Source: Nocardia aurantia (GTDB lineage Bacteria; Actinomycetota; Actinomycetes; Mycobacteriales; Mycobacteriaceae). From it: DNA of 64,000 bases. Positions 1 to 7,954 of the stretch are shown here, one piece after another; the first letter of the stretch is position 1, and each line of letters begins with the position of its first letter. The translations under genes were made by a program, and so were the position numbers. The notes beneath the pieces were generated by a model. The model had not been told where the DNA came from and made no database searches. It saw only the letters and a program-made list of their open reading frames with translations. The DNA lies in contig NZ_WEGI01000004.1 in NCBI RefSeq assembly GCF_009604425.1, positions 310,001 through 374,000 on the forward strand. The letters are read 5' to 3'.

Positions 1-173
1 GGTGCGGCGCGAAGCCTGTCCGCCAGCCGCTCGTACGGGTCGAACCCCAGTTCCCGGCCGTAACTGTTCACGCCGGACAGCAAACGGTCGCGGTTCATCG
101 CGTTGTTCGCCACCACCGAGGTCCGTTCCAGCGCACTGTCCTCGAGCAGTCTAGGACCGGAATCTGCTGTCAC
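1..173 (-). CDS. SAM-dependent methyltransferase, N-terminal fragment (cut by window edge)
   Basis: A minus-strand frame opens with GTG at 173 and runs off the left edge without a stop. The 57 visible residues contain VVANNAMNRDRLLSGVNSY followed by GRELGFDPYERL. This is the start typical of the large actinobacterial family of leucine-carboxyl-methyltransferase-like SAM enzymes, where the N-terminal helix precedes the SAM-binding Rossmann core. The catalytic core lies outside the window, so substrate cannot be guessed. The GTG start is chosen because it is the first start upstream of the conserved block; no clear Shine-Dalgarno is seen. Confidence 0.6.
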   Translation of the reverse strand, partial: MTADSGPRLLEDSALERTSVVANNAMNRDRLLSGVNSYGRELGFDPYERLADRLRAA

Positions 174-279
174 CGTTCGACTCTAGCGGTCACCCCGATC
201 GCTCTCCGGCACACGGCAGGCAGTGCGAATCGACCGCCGCGCGCCAATGGCCCGGCCCTGATTCGCCGAGCGCCCGGCG

Positions 280-610
280 TGGATCTGGCGAGCGACTTGG
301 CCCTGATGTGGCAAGAGGCCCGGCGCGGATCTGGCGAGCGACTTGGCCCTGATCCGCCGAGTGACCCAGCGCGGAGCTGGCGAGGGCTTGGCCCTGATCT
401 GGCAAGAGGCCCGGCGCGGAGCTGGCGAGCGGCTGGCCTTGATCCGGCGAGTGACTCGGCCCGATTCTAACGAGCGGCCTGGTCCGGATCAGGCGAGCGG
501 TCCGGTCCGGAGCTGGCGAGCGGCCTGGTCCGGAGCTGGCGAGCGGCCCGGCGTGGATCTGGCGAGCGGCTGGTCCGGACCTGGCGAGCGGTCCGGCGCG
601 GTTTCGCTGA
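280..610. repeat. degenerate GC-rich minisatellite
   Basis: The stretch between the methyltransferase and the TetR gene is filled by imperfect repeats built on the core GAGCTGGCGAGCGGCC and variants such as GATCTGGCGAGCGACTTGG and GTCCGGAGCTGGCGAGCG. Copies are spaced about 18-40 bp apart and are best conserved between 480 and 600. Open frames read through it in several phases on both strands, as expected for stop-poor repeats; I do not believe any encodes a protein. It directly precedes the TetR start. No gene is seen from 174 to 632. Confidence 0.7.
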
Positions 611-632
611 GCAATCCCGCGCGGGAACGCCG

Positions 633-1298
633 GTGACCTGCGCCTTGACGGATATCCGTGCGCGCGCAACCATGGGAACTATGGAAACGATTTCAGTTTC
701 TGGAGTTTCCACCGACCAGCGGATCGAGGCCATCCTCGCTGCGGCCGCCCGGCTGTTCTTCGCTCCCGGTCCCGGGCGCGTCAGCATGGACGATCTTGCC
801 CGTGACCTGGGGATGAGCAAGAAAACCATCTATCGGTGGTTCCCGGACAAACAAAGTCTGATGATGGCGGTACTCGACCGTCAGTTCGAGCACATCGAGC
901 ACACCCTGAGTACCGCCGTCACGGCCCCCGACCTCCCCCTCGACGTCCGCGTCCAGCGGTTCCTCGCCGCGGTCGGCACCGAACTCGAGCGGATCGGCGC
1001 GGCCCAGCTGGCGACCGGTCGTGGTGACGCGGTCCTGCGCCAACATGTCGAACAACGCATCGACGCGGTGATCTACCGCCGCCTGGCGGCACTGTTCCGC
1101 GACGGTCATCGGCGCGGGCTGCTGTCGGCCCCTCCGGAACTGCTCGCCGAGATCACCCGCGGCGCGGTGGAGCGTCTGCTGAACTCCGGCCTGCCGCGTG
1201 AACTCGACTGCACCGCAGCCGATCTGCTGCGCACAACGGTGGACGCTCTGCTTTACGGGGCGCTCCGCTCCGACGGCGACGAGGCGGCGGCCTCATGA
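633..1298 (+). CDS. TetR/AcrR family transcriptional regulator
   Basis: Predicted one-component repressor of 221 residues. The N-terminal DNA-binding domain is clear: RIEAILAAAARLFFAPG, then the recognition helix region MSKKTIYRWFPDKQSL at about residues 68-83. The C-terminal ligand domain is divergent, as usual. The GTG at 633 has GGGAA about five bases upstream; ATG codons at 672 and 681 are possible alternatives that would remove a poorly conserved leader. Its stop codon overlaps the ATG of the downstream SDR gene (ATGA at 1295-1298), so the two are translationally coupled and the SDR is the most likely regulated partner. Confidence 0.85.
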   Translation: MTCALTDIRARATMGTMETISVSGVSTDQRIEAILAAAARLFFAPGPGRVSMDDLARDLGMSKKTIYRWFPDKQSLMMAVLDRQFEHIEHTLSTAVTAPDLPLDVRVQRFLAAVGTELERIGAAQLATGRGDAVLRQHVEQRIDAVIYRRLAALFRDGHRRGLLSAPPELLAEITRGAVERLLNSGLPRELDCTAADLLRTTVDALLYGALRSDGDEAAAS

Positions 1299-2050
1299 CC
1301 GCGACGACCGGCCGGGTGGCCCTGGTGACCGGCGCCTCGGGTGGCATCGGCGCGGCCACCGCGCGGCTGCTGGCCGAGCGCGGGATGCGCGTGGTGGTCG
1401 ACTACCTGCACAGCGCGGAGGCGGCCGGGCGAGTCGTGGCCGAGATCGAGGCGGCCGGCGGACGGGCGGCCGCGATACCGGCCGACGTGCGCGATCCCGC
1501 GGCGGTCGACGCCCTGATCGAGCGCGTCGGCGCGCTCTGGGGTGGCGTCGACGTCCTGGTCCACAACGCGCTCACCCCGTATGCGATCACATCGTTCCGT
1601 GAGATGACCTGGGACGAACTGGGCGGGAAGCTCGACGACGAGCTCCGCGCCGCCTTCGTGGTCACCAAGGCGGTCCTGCCCGCGATGACCGCGCAGCGCT
1701 GGGGCCGGCTGGTCTACCTGGGCACCGGCCTGAGTACCCGGCCACGCGCGGGCATGATCGCGCTCGGCACGGCCAAGGCGGCACTCACCCAGTTCGCCCG
1801 ATATCTGGCCCAAGAACTGGGCCCCGACGGGATCACGGTCAACGTTGTCGCACCCGGCCCGGTGACCGATACCGCGATCTCGCACGTCCTCGACGAGGAT
1901 CAGCGCCGTCGTCAGGTGGCCGCGACCCCGCTGGGCCGACTGGCCCGTCCCATCGACGTCGCGCGGGTCGTCGCCTTCTACGCCGGTGAGGACAACACCT
2001 TCATGACCGGTACCACCGCCGCGGTCGACGGCGGCATGTCGATGCACTGA
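1295..2050 (+). CDS. SDR family oxidoreductase with substituted catalytic tyrosine
   Basis: Short-chain dehydrogenase/reductase of 251 residues, similar in layout to FabG-type 3-oxoacyl reductases. The nucleotide motif TGASGGIG is at residues 12-19 and the NNAG-equivalent region reads HNAL at 90-93. The usual YxxxK active site is replaced: the segment is ALGTAKAAL with Lys161 present but Leu157 (codon CTC) where Tyr is expected, and Thr144 near the expected catalytic Ser. The C-terminal NVVAPGPV and DGGM segments are normal. The fold and cofactor binding look intact, but normal SDR acid-base chemistry is doubtful. It is coupled to the upstream TetR gene. Confidence 0.85.
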   Translation: MTATTGRVALVTGASGGIGAATARLLAERGMRVVVDYLHSAEAAGRVVAEIEAAGGRAAAIPADVRDPAAVDALIERVGALWGGVDVLVHNALTPYAITSFREMTWDELGGKLDDELRAAFVVTKAVLPAMTAQRWGRLVYLGTGLSTRPRAGMIALGTAKAALTQFARYLAQELGPDGITVNVVAPGPVTDTAISHVLDEDQRRRQVAATPLGRLARPIDVARVVAFYAGEDNTFMTGTTAAVDGGMSMH

Positions 2051-2184
2051 GCGAGCTGCATCTCGCACCGCACCCCACCGCCGGACAGGCCGGCCCGGCG
2101 ATCGGGGCCCCGCGATCGCCGCCGAACTCGGGCATGGCCGCGACCGTCGGCGCGCCGAGTTCTACCGCACTGCTTGCACTCTCA

Positions 2185-2510
2185 TCGTGCGTCGATGCGG
2201 ATCGCCGGCGCGGCTGTGCGTGGGGTCGCTGGCGCGGCTGTGCGTGGGTCGCTGGCGCGGCTGTGCGTGGGTCGCTGGCGCGGCTGTGCGTGGGTCGCTG
2301 GCGCGGCTGTGCGTGGGTCGCTGGCGCGGCTGTGCGTGGGTCGCTGGCGCGGCTGTGCGTGGGTCGCTGGCGCGGCTGTGCGTGGGTCGCTGGCGCGGCT
2401 GTGCGTGGGTCGCTGGCGCGGCTGTGCGTGGGTCGCTGGCGCGGCTGTGCGTGGGTCGCCGGCTCGGCCGTGCGTGGATCGCCGGCCCGGCTCTGCGCGG
2501 ATCGACGACG
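2185..2510. repeat. 23-bp tandem repeat (minisatellite), about 13 copies
   Basis: An almost perfect tandem array with a 23-bp period. The core is GCGGCTGTGCGTGGGTCGCT plus three bases; near-identical copies start at 2233 and then every 23 bp to about 2462, with degenerate copies at both ends. Because 23 is not a multiple of 3, all three plus-strand frames and the minus strand stay open and give fake proteins rich in RLCVGRW or GCAWVAGA. It ends about 135 bp before the small secreted protein gene. The rest of 2051-2644 shows no gene. Confidence 0.95.
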
Positions 2511-2644
2511 GGCGGGACCGGCGCGACGGACGCTCACCCGCTGGGTGGGGCGCCGTCGTCGTCCGGACAGGTCCGGACGCGCTGCCGAAAAGCCCTGGAG
2601 TGGCTATCGTATGGCCTGGTCGGGTAGGAACGAGAGGACATCAC

Positions 2645-3007
2645 ATGAGTCATCGAGTCGTTCGCGGTGTCGGCCGCGCCGTGCTGATCGGGGCACTGCC
2701 GCTGGCCGTCACGCTGGAGTTGGGCGGGGTCGCGTCCGCCGCACCGGATCCGGTGGTGCGAAACGTCTCTGAGGGTGTACCGCTGGAGGTGGCGACGAAT
2801 CCCGATGCGCTCGATCACGATCCGATCCAGAACGGTATCGTCGCCGGCGCTCTCGTGGGCGCCACCGGGTCCGGAGTGCTCGGCGCCGCACTGGGTTCCG
2901 GAGTCGGAGCGATTCCCGGGGCCGTGGTCGGCGCCCTGTTCGGTGGCGTGACGGGTGGGGTGCAGGGCTACTACAACCCGCGTTCGGTACCGCAGATCCT
3001 GCCCTGA
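2645..3007 (+). CDS. small secreted glycine-zipper protein
   Basis: A 120-residue protein with a Sec signal peptide: basic start MSHRVVRGVGRAV, hydrophobic core to about residue 30 and likely cleavage after ASA at about residue 33. The mature part contains a glycine-zipper-like hydrophobic segment (GALVGATGSGVLGAALGSG, then AVVGALFGGVTGG), which suggests membrane or cell-wall association. A strong GAGAGGA lies about eight bases before ATG 2645. Longer frames starting further upstream run through the minisatellite and are rejected. Function unknown; small secreted proteins of this kind are common in Nocardia and mycobacteria. Confidence 0.8.
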   Translation: MSHRVVRGVGRAVLIGALPLAVTLELGGVASAAPDPVVRNVSEGVPLEVATNPDALDHDPIQNGIVAGALVGATGSGVLGAALGSGVGAIPGAVVGALFGGVTGGVQGYYNPRSVPQILP

Positions 3008-3069
3008 GCGATGCGGCGCAGCCGTTTCCGGTGGCATCGGAACTCACCGGGCGGTGGTGATCGCCGGGC

Positions 3070-3774
3070 GTGCACACTGATCCGGTGGAATCCAGAATCA
3101 TCGGAACCGTCATGCCCGTGCTCGAGGTCGCGTTGAACCCGGGCGATCGCCTGGTCGCGGAGGCCGGGCAGCTGTCGTGGATGACCGAGTCGATCCAGCT
3201 GCACACCTCGACCCGGTCCGCCGCCGGCGGCATGATGGGCGCGATGCGCCGGGCCTTCGCCGGAGCGGGCTTGTTCATGACCGAGTACACCGCCGCGCAG
3301 CAGCCGGGCCGGGTCGCCTTCGCGACGAAGCTGCCCGGGCAGATCATGCCGGTCCCGGTGCAGCCCGGCGCCGAATATCTGGTGCACCGGCACGGATTCC
3401 TCTGTGCCACCGAGGATGTGCAGATCGGGCTGAGCTTCCAGCGGCGGCTCGGCGCGGGCATCTTCGGCGGCGCCGGATTCACCCTGCAGCGCCTGGGCGG
3501 TCACGGCCACGCGTGGGTCGAATTGTCCGGTGAGGTGGTGCAATACAACCTCGCGCCCGGTGAGACGCTGCGGGTGCATCCGGGTCACGTCGGCATGTTC
3601 GACGCCTCGGTCTCCTTCGACATCACCGTGCTGCGCGGTATCCGCAACATCCTGTTCGGCGGCGACGGCCTGTTCCTGGCCCAGCTCACCGGCCCGGGGC
3701 GAGTGTGGTTGCAGTCGTTGACGATCGCCAACCTCGCGCACGCGGTCGGGCCGTATCTCGCCACGAGCGGGTAG
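3070..3774 (+). CDS. AIM24 family protein
   Basis: A 234-residue protein of the AIM24/TIGR00266 family (older name DUF124), a double-stranded beta-helix protein of unknown biochemical role; the yeast relative acts in mitochondria. Typical features are the early EAGQLSWM segment, glycine-rich AGAGLFMTEYTA, and the late GPGRVWLQSL signature that marks this family. No signal peptide. Translation starts at GTG 3070 just before MHTDPVES; no strong ribosome site is seen. It is followed after about 40 bp by the HAD phosphatase gene on the same strand. Confidence 0.85.
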   Translation: MHTDPVESRIIGTVMPVLEVALNPGDRLVAEAGQLSWMTESIQLHTSTRSAAGGMMGAMRRAFAGAGLFMTEYTAAQQPGRVAFATKLPGQIMPVPVQPGAEYLVHRHGFLCATEDVQIGLSFQRRLGAGIFGGAGFTLQRLGGHGHAWVELSGEVVQYNLAPGETLRVHPGHVGMFDASVSFDITVLRGIRNILFGGDGLFLAQLTGPGRVWLQSLTIANLAHAVGPYLATSG

Positions 3775-3815
3775 TCCGCCGTAAGTGCATCTGTACGGTC
3801 GGGGACAATGAGCAG

Positions 3816-4604
3816 GTGGACGCCGCCAGACCCGAGTTGATCGCCCTCGACGTGGACGGGACCCTGCTGGAGACCGGCTCGCCGGCCTCCCCGCGCGTGC
3901 GCGCGGTGGTGCGGGCCGCGGTCGAGGCGGGCGCGCACGTGGTCGTCACCACCGGGCGCACCCTGCTGTCCGCCCGGCTGGTGCTGGAGGAACTCGGCCT
4001 CGCCGAGGGAAACGCGTTGTGCTCCAACGGCGCGGTGCACGTGGACATCTCGACCTGGGAGCCGCGCGCGCTGCACACCTTCGACCCGGTGCCCTCGGTC
4101 GGTGTGCTGCGCGAGCTGTTCCCGGACATGGTCCTCTCGGTGGAGAAGGTGGGCATCGGCACCTGGGCCACCGGCTACTACCCGGGTAGTTTCCGGCTCG
4201 GCGAGTTCCGTTTCGTCGAGGACCGCGATCTGGGCCGGGAACCCACGACCAGGCTGAACGGCTGGTGGCCCGGCGGCAGCCTCGCCGAGATGGTGGAGGT
4301 GATGGGGGCGGTGCAACTGCCCGGCGCCGGCTGGGTGCACGGCGAGCACGAACCGTGGCTGGTCGCCTCCAAGCACGGCGTCTCGAAGGGCTGGGCGCTG
4401 GAACGCCTGCGCGAGCAACTCGGCATCCCGCACGCGGCCACGCTGGCCGTCGGTGACGGCTACAACGATCTCGAAATGCTCTCCTGGGCAGGTCATTCCG
4501 TCGCCATGGGCAACGCCGTCGACGCCGCGAAGGCCGTCGCCGACGAAATCGCCCCCGACGTCACCGCGGACGGCGTCGCCACGGTGCTGGAACGCTGGTT
4601 CTGA
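3816..4604 (+). CDS. HAD-IIB family (Cof-type) phosphatase
   Basis: A 262-residue haloacid dehalogenase-type hydrolase. Motif I is DVDGTLLE near the N-terminus (nucleophile and general acid Asp), motif II is TTGRT, the conserved Lys lies in SKHGVSKGWAL, and motif III is GDGYNDLEML. The large cap between motifs II and III and the C-terminal GDGxNDxxML place it in the Cof/SupH subgroup that dephosphorylates sugar or cofactor phosphates. GTG 3816 is chosen because it directly precedes the conserved core; the reading frame is open further upstream but overlaps the AIM24 gene. A GACAAT hexamer six bases upstream could make it leaderless. Confidence 0.85.
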   Translation: MDAARPELIALDVDGTLLETGSPASPRVRAVVRAAVEAGAHVVVTTGRTLLSARLVLEELGLAEGNALCSNGAVHVDISTWEPRALHTFDPVPSVGVLRELFPDMVLSVEKVGIGTWATGYYPGSFRLGEFRFVEDRDLGREPTTRLNGWWPGGSLAEMVEVMGAVQLPGAGWVHGEHEPWLVASKHGVSKGWALERLREQLGIPHAATLAVGDGYNDLEMLSWAGHSVAMGNAVDAAKAVADEIAPDVTADGVATVLERWF

Positions 4605-4672
4605 TCATTCACCGCGGATGCGGTTGCGCCACAACTGGGTAAGGTCAGGATCGCGATCGGAAAGTCCGGTCG

Positions 4673-4918
4673 GTGCGATGCCGAAGCCCCCGTACCGAAC
4701 GCGGCCTGGAACCCCTGATCTTCTTCTCCGACGCCGTGGTGGCCATCGCCATCACCCTGATCGCGTTGCCGCTGGTCGACAGTGCTCGTGAGGTGGGTTC
4801 GTCCGCGGCCGCGCACTTCTTCGCGGAGAACACCGTCGCGCGGCGGGCTGCTGTCCGGCGACTTCAATACCGGATCCACCGCAGGCTGCGATTCGCCACC
4901 CTGGTCCCGGCCGAGTGA
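4673..4918 (+). pseudogene. remnant of a TMEM175-family channel gene
   Basis: The frame from GTG 4673 begins with RGLEPLIFFSDAVVAIAITLIALPL, which matches the first helix and the FSD filter motif of bacterial TMEM175 (DUF1211) potassium channels. These proteins normally have about 200 residues and six helices. Here, after about 50 residues, the sequence turns into unrelated arginine-rich residues and stops at 81. I read this as a truncated relic; most of the 4605-4935 gap is explained by it. A wholly different short protein is possible but unlikely. Confidence 0.5.
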
Positions 4919-4935
4919 CCTGCCGCCCGGAATGC

Positions 4936-5715
4936 TCAGGCGGACAGAGGCAGCGGAACGGTGACGGCGGTGCGGTAGCGGTCGAGGACCACGTCGACGA
5001 CCGCGCGGTGCGCGCCGAGCGGGTCCGCGAAGCGGTGACCGATCGCGACGTCCCGTAGCCGGTCGGTGAGGCGGCCAGGGGCCAGGAACCAGGGGGCGAC
5101 CACGATGCGGGCACAGCCTCGCTCGCGGAGCCGGGTGATCGCCTCGGGGAGCGCGGGTGCCGTGGTGGCGAAACAGGTTTCGGCTCGCCATGCGGTGCCG
5201 GCGACGAGCGGGCGGACCAGGCGGTGCGTGCGCTCGTTCGCCGCGGGGGTGGAGGCGCCGACGGCCGCGACGGCGATGCCGAGCGCCGGATCGCGCGGGT
5301 CGGCGCCGGTTTCCAGGATCCGGTCGCGCAGCGCGCCGATCAGCCGCGGGTCGGGTCCGAGCACCTGGGCCTGGGTGACGGACAGGAACGGATGCCGGGC
5401 GCGAGCTGCGGCGAGCAGGCCCGGCAGGTCCACCCGCGCGTGGAAAGCGTTGCCCAGCAACAACGGAACCACCGCCGTTGCCCGATGGCCCGCGGCGGCA
5501 ACGGCGTCCACCGCCCGATCCACCGACGGTGCGTTCAGGTCCAGGAAGGCCGGATACACCGCGAGTTCCGGGCGCGCGGCCGAGATCGCCGCGACCACCT
5601 CGGAAACCGTTGCGGCGGAACGGGGGTCGCGGCTGCCGTGGGCCACGAGCACGAGTGCCGGCCCGGCGGTCCGGGGCAGGGACCGGCCGGGGAGCTGCGG
5701 GACCGTCGGCGTCAT
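4936..5715 (-). CDS. sirohydrochlorin chelatase (CbiX/SirB type)
   Basis: A 259-residue protein made of two CbiX-like halves. The first carries LVLVAHGSRDPRSA with the metal-binding His, followed by LNAPSV and VVPLLLGNAFHARVDL; the second half contains IVVAPWFLAPGRLTDRL. This family inserts iron (or cobalt) into sirohydrochlorin, the last step of siroheme synthesis. The gene is the last in the sulfur operon: its ATG at 5715 overlaps the cysN stop (ATGA). The adjacent siroheme-dependent sulfite reductase makes an iron-chelatase role likely. In M. tuberculosis the equivalent position holds Rv2393. Confidence 0.85.
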   Translation of the reverse strand: MTPTVPQLPGRSLPRTAGPALVLVAHGSRDPRSAATVSEVVAAISAARPELAVYPAFLDLNAPSVDRAVDAVAAAGHRATAVVPLLLGNAFHARVDLPGLLAAARARHPFLSVTQAQVLGPDPRLIGALRDRILETGADPRDPALGIAVAAVGASTPAANERTHRLVRPLVAGTAWRAETCFATTAPALPEAITRLRERGCARIVVAPWFLAPGRLTDRLRDVAIGHRFADPLGAHRAVVDVVLDRYRTAVTVPLPLSA

Positions 5716-7013
5716 CGCGCGGCCGGGGCTCCGACCTCGACGGCGGTCAGGGCGTCACCGACCAGTCCCGCGGCCAGCGTGTTGCCGCCGGCCGGATCGA
5801 TCAGCAGGAAGCTGCCGGTGTGCCGGTTCAGCCGGTAGTCGTCGGCCACGATCGGATCGGCGACGCGCACCGAGATGCGACCGATGTCGTTGAGCGACAA
5901 CGATTCCGGGCTCGGATCGGCCGCCAGGTTCTGCTCGTCGAAGCGTTCGATGAGCGCGCCGACGATGGCCTGGGTGGTGCGGGTGCCGTGCTTGAGCAGC
6001 AGCCGGGCGCCGGCCCGCAGCGGCTTGTCGCCGAGCCAGCAGACCGTGGCGTCGAACGAGTCGATCGGCTCGGGGGCGTCCGCGACGGCGGCGATCACAT
6101 CGCCCCGGGAGACGTCCACGTCGTCGGCCAGGACCAGCGTGACGCTGCGGCCGGGCTGTGCGGACGACAGCTCCCCGTCGGGGGTGTCGATGCGCTCCAC
6201 GGTGGTGCGGGTGCCCGAGGGCAGCACCACGACCTCGTCGCCCTTGGCGACGACGCCCGCGGCGACCTGACCGGCGTACCCGCGGTAGTCCGGATGTTCG
6301 GCGGTCCGCGGCCGGATCACGTACTGGACCGGAAACCGCAGGCCGACCCGGTGCCGGCCGAAGCTGTCGGCGTCGACCGGTACCGATTCCAGATGCTCGA
6401 TCAGCGAGGGCCCGTTGTAGAAGGGCGTCTTGTCCGAGCGGGAGGCGACGTTGTCGCCGTGCAGCGCGGACACCGGGATCTCCTGGATGTCCTCGGCGGC
6501 CCAGCCGAGAGTGGTTGTCAGCTCCCGGAATTCGGCCCGGATGGTGTCGAAGACCGCGGCGGGGTCGTCGACCAGGTCGATCTTGTTCACCGCTAGCACC
6601 AGCTTCGGCACGCCCAGCAGCGCCATCACCGCGGCGTGCCGCCGGGTCTGCTCGATGACGCCCTTGCGCGCGTCGACGAGCAGGATCACCAGCTGCGCGG
6701 TGGAGGCGCCGGACACCGTGTTGCGGGTGTACTGCACGTGGCCCGGTGTGTCGGCGAGCACGAAAGACCGTGCGGGCGTGGCGAAGTAGCGATACGCCAC
6801 GTCGATGGTGATGCCCTGTTCGCGTTCCGCGCGCAGCCCGTCCACCAGCAGCGACAGATCCGGCGTGGCCAGGCCCTTGTCGACCGAGGCGCGGGTGACC
6901 GCGTCGATCTGGTCGGCCAGTACGGATTTCGTGTCGTACAGCAGGCGTCCGACCAGTGTGGACTTGCCGTCGTCGACACTGCCGGCGGTGGCCAGTCGTA
7001 ACAGGTCGGACAT
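5712..7013 (-). CDS. cysN: sulfate adenylyltransferase subunit 1 (GTPase)
   Basis: CysN of 433 residues, the regulatory GTPase of ATP sulfurylase. It activates CysD so that sulfate and ATP give adenosine 5'-phosphosulfate. The G1 motif is AGSVDDGKSTL at about residues 10-20, switch region REQGITIDVAYRYF, G3 DTPGH, and G4 NKIDL. The translated elongation-factor-like beta barrel follows. The protein ends after the CysN part; there is no C-terminal APS kinase, unlike the CysNC fusion of mycobacteria. Its ATG overlaps the cysD stop by one base (TGATG), so translation is coupled. Confidence 0.95.
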   Translation of the reverse strand: MSDLLRLATAGSVDDGKSTLVGRLLYDTKSVLADQIDAVTRASVDKGLATPDLSLLVDGLRAEREQGITIDVAYRYFATPARSFVLADTPGHVQYTRNTVSGASTAQLVILLVDARKGVIEQTRRHAAVMALLGVPKLVLAVNKIDLVDDPAAVFDTIRAEFRELTTTLGWAAEDIQEIPVSALHGDNVASRSDKTPFYNGPSLIEHLESVPVDADSFGRHRVGLRFPVQYVIRPRTAEHPDYRGYAGQVAAGVVAKGDEVVVLPSGTRTTVERIDTPDGELSSAQPGRSVTLVLADDVDVSRGDVIAAVADAPEPIDSFDATVCWLGDKPLRAGARLLLKHGTRTTQAIVGALIERFDEQNLAADPSPESLSLNDIGRISVRVADPIVADDYRLNRHTGSFLLIDPAGGNTLAAGLVGDALTAVEVGAPAAR

Positions 7014-7954
7014 CAGAAATAACCCTCTCGCTTGCGATCTTCCATGGCGGCCTCCGACACCCGGTCGTCGCCACGGGTGGCGCCGCGCTCGGTGAGCCGG
7101 GAGGCGGCCACCTCGGCGAGGATCGCCTCGTTGTCGGCGGCATCGGAAATGATTGCGCCGGTGGTGGATCCGTCGCCGACGGTGCGGTACCGCACCGACT
7201 TCACCAGCAGTTCCTCGTCGTCGCGCGGACCGCCCCAGCTGCCCGGGGTCATCCACATGCCGTCGCGCAGGTACACCGGCCGCTCGTGCGCGTAGTAGAT
7301 CGTGGCCAGTTCCACGTTCTCCCGCGCGATGTAGCGCCAGATGTCCAGCTCGGTCCAGTTCGACAGCGGGAACACCCGCACGTGCTCGCCCGGCGCGTGC
7401 CGGCCGTTGTACAGATTCCACAGCTCGGGCCGCTGCCGCTTCGGATCCCAGCGCCCGAACGCGTCGCGCAGCGAGAAGATCCGCTCCTTGGCGCGCGAAC
7501 GCTCCTCGTCGCGTCGCCCGCCGCCGAAGACCGCGTCGAACCGGTGCTCGGCGATGGCGTCCAGCAGCGGGACGGTCTGCAGCGGGTTGCGGATGCCGTC
7601 CGGCCGCTCCTGCAACCGGCCGTCGGCCAGATATTCCTCGACCGACGCGACATGCAGTCGCAGCCCGTACTTCTCGACCACGCGATCGCGGAAGTCCAGC
7701 ACCTCCGGCAGATTGTGCCCGGTGTCCACGTGCAGCAGTGCGAACGGCAGCGGCGCGGGCCAGAAGGCCTTGAGCGCCAGGTGCAGCAGCACGGTGGAGT
7801 CCTTGCCGCCGGAGAAGAGGATCACCGGCCGCTCGAACTCGCCCGCGACCTCGCGGAAGATGTGGATGGATTCGCTCTCCAGCGCGGAGAGGGTGTCGAA
7901 CTCGTCGAGCGCGGCCAGCACGTCGGTGTCACTGGTGATGTCTGCTGTGGTCAT
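7013..7954 (-). CDS. cysD: sulfate adenylyltransferase subunit 2
   Basis: CysD of 313 residues, catalytic subunit of ATP sulfurylase. The PP-loop motif is SGGKDSTVLLHL near residue 50, with the typical GGRRDEERSRAKER and NLYNGR segments. ATG 7954 is chosen because it gives the usual family start and overlaps the cysH stop as ATGA (7954-7951). Part of the minus-strand operon sulfite reductase-cysH-cysD-cysN-chelatase, with overlapping genes throughout, so stoichiometric expression is expected. Confidence 0.96.
   Translation of the reverse strand: MTTADITSDTDVLAALDEFDTLSALESESIHIFREVAGEFERPVILFSGGKDSTVLLHLALKAFWPAPLPFALLHVDTGHNLPEVLDFRDRVVEKYGLRLHVASVEEYLADGRLQERPDGIRNPLQTVPLLDAIAEHRFDAVFGGGRRDEERSRAKERIFSLRDAFGRWDPKRQRPELWNLYNGRHAPGEHVRVFPLSNWTELDIWRYIARENVELATIYYAHERPVYLRDGMWMTPGSWGGPRDDEELLVKSVRYRTVGDGSTTGAIISDAADNEAILAEVAASRLTERGATRGDDRVSEAAMEDRKREGYF

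Noticed and set aside
190..829. Minus-strand frames rich in RSPDPRRAA and GPLARSGP
   Set aside because: Low-complexity translation of the degenerate minisatellite; no ribosome site or conservation.
2185..2510. Possible CRISPR array
   Set aside because: The 23-bp units are contiguous without spacers and no cas genes are present.
2174..2640. Three overlapping plus-strand frames with repeated RLCVGRWRGCAWVAG residues
   Set aside because: Product of the 23-bp repeat, which keeps every frame open; no start context or domain.
5066..6596. Long plus-strand frames antisense to the sulfur operon
   Set aside because: High-GC shadow frames of cysN and the chelatase; the minus-strand genes have all family motifs.
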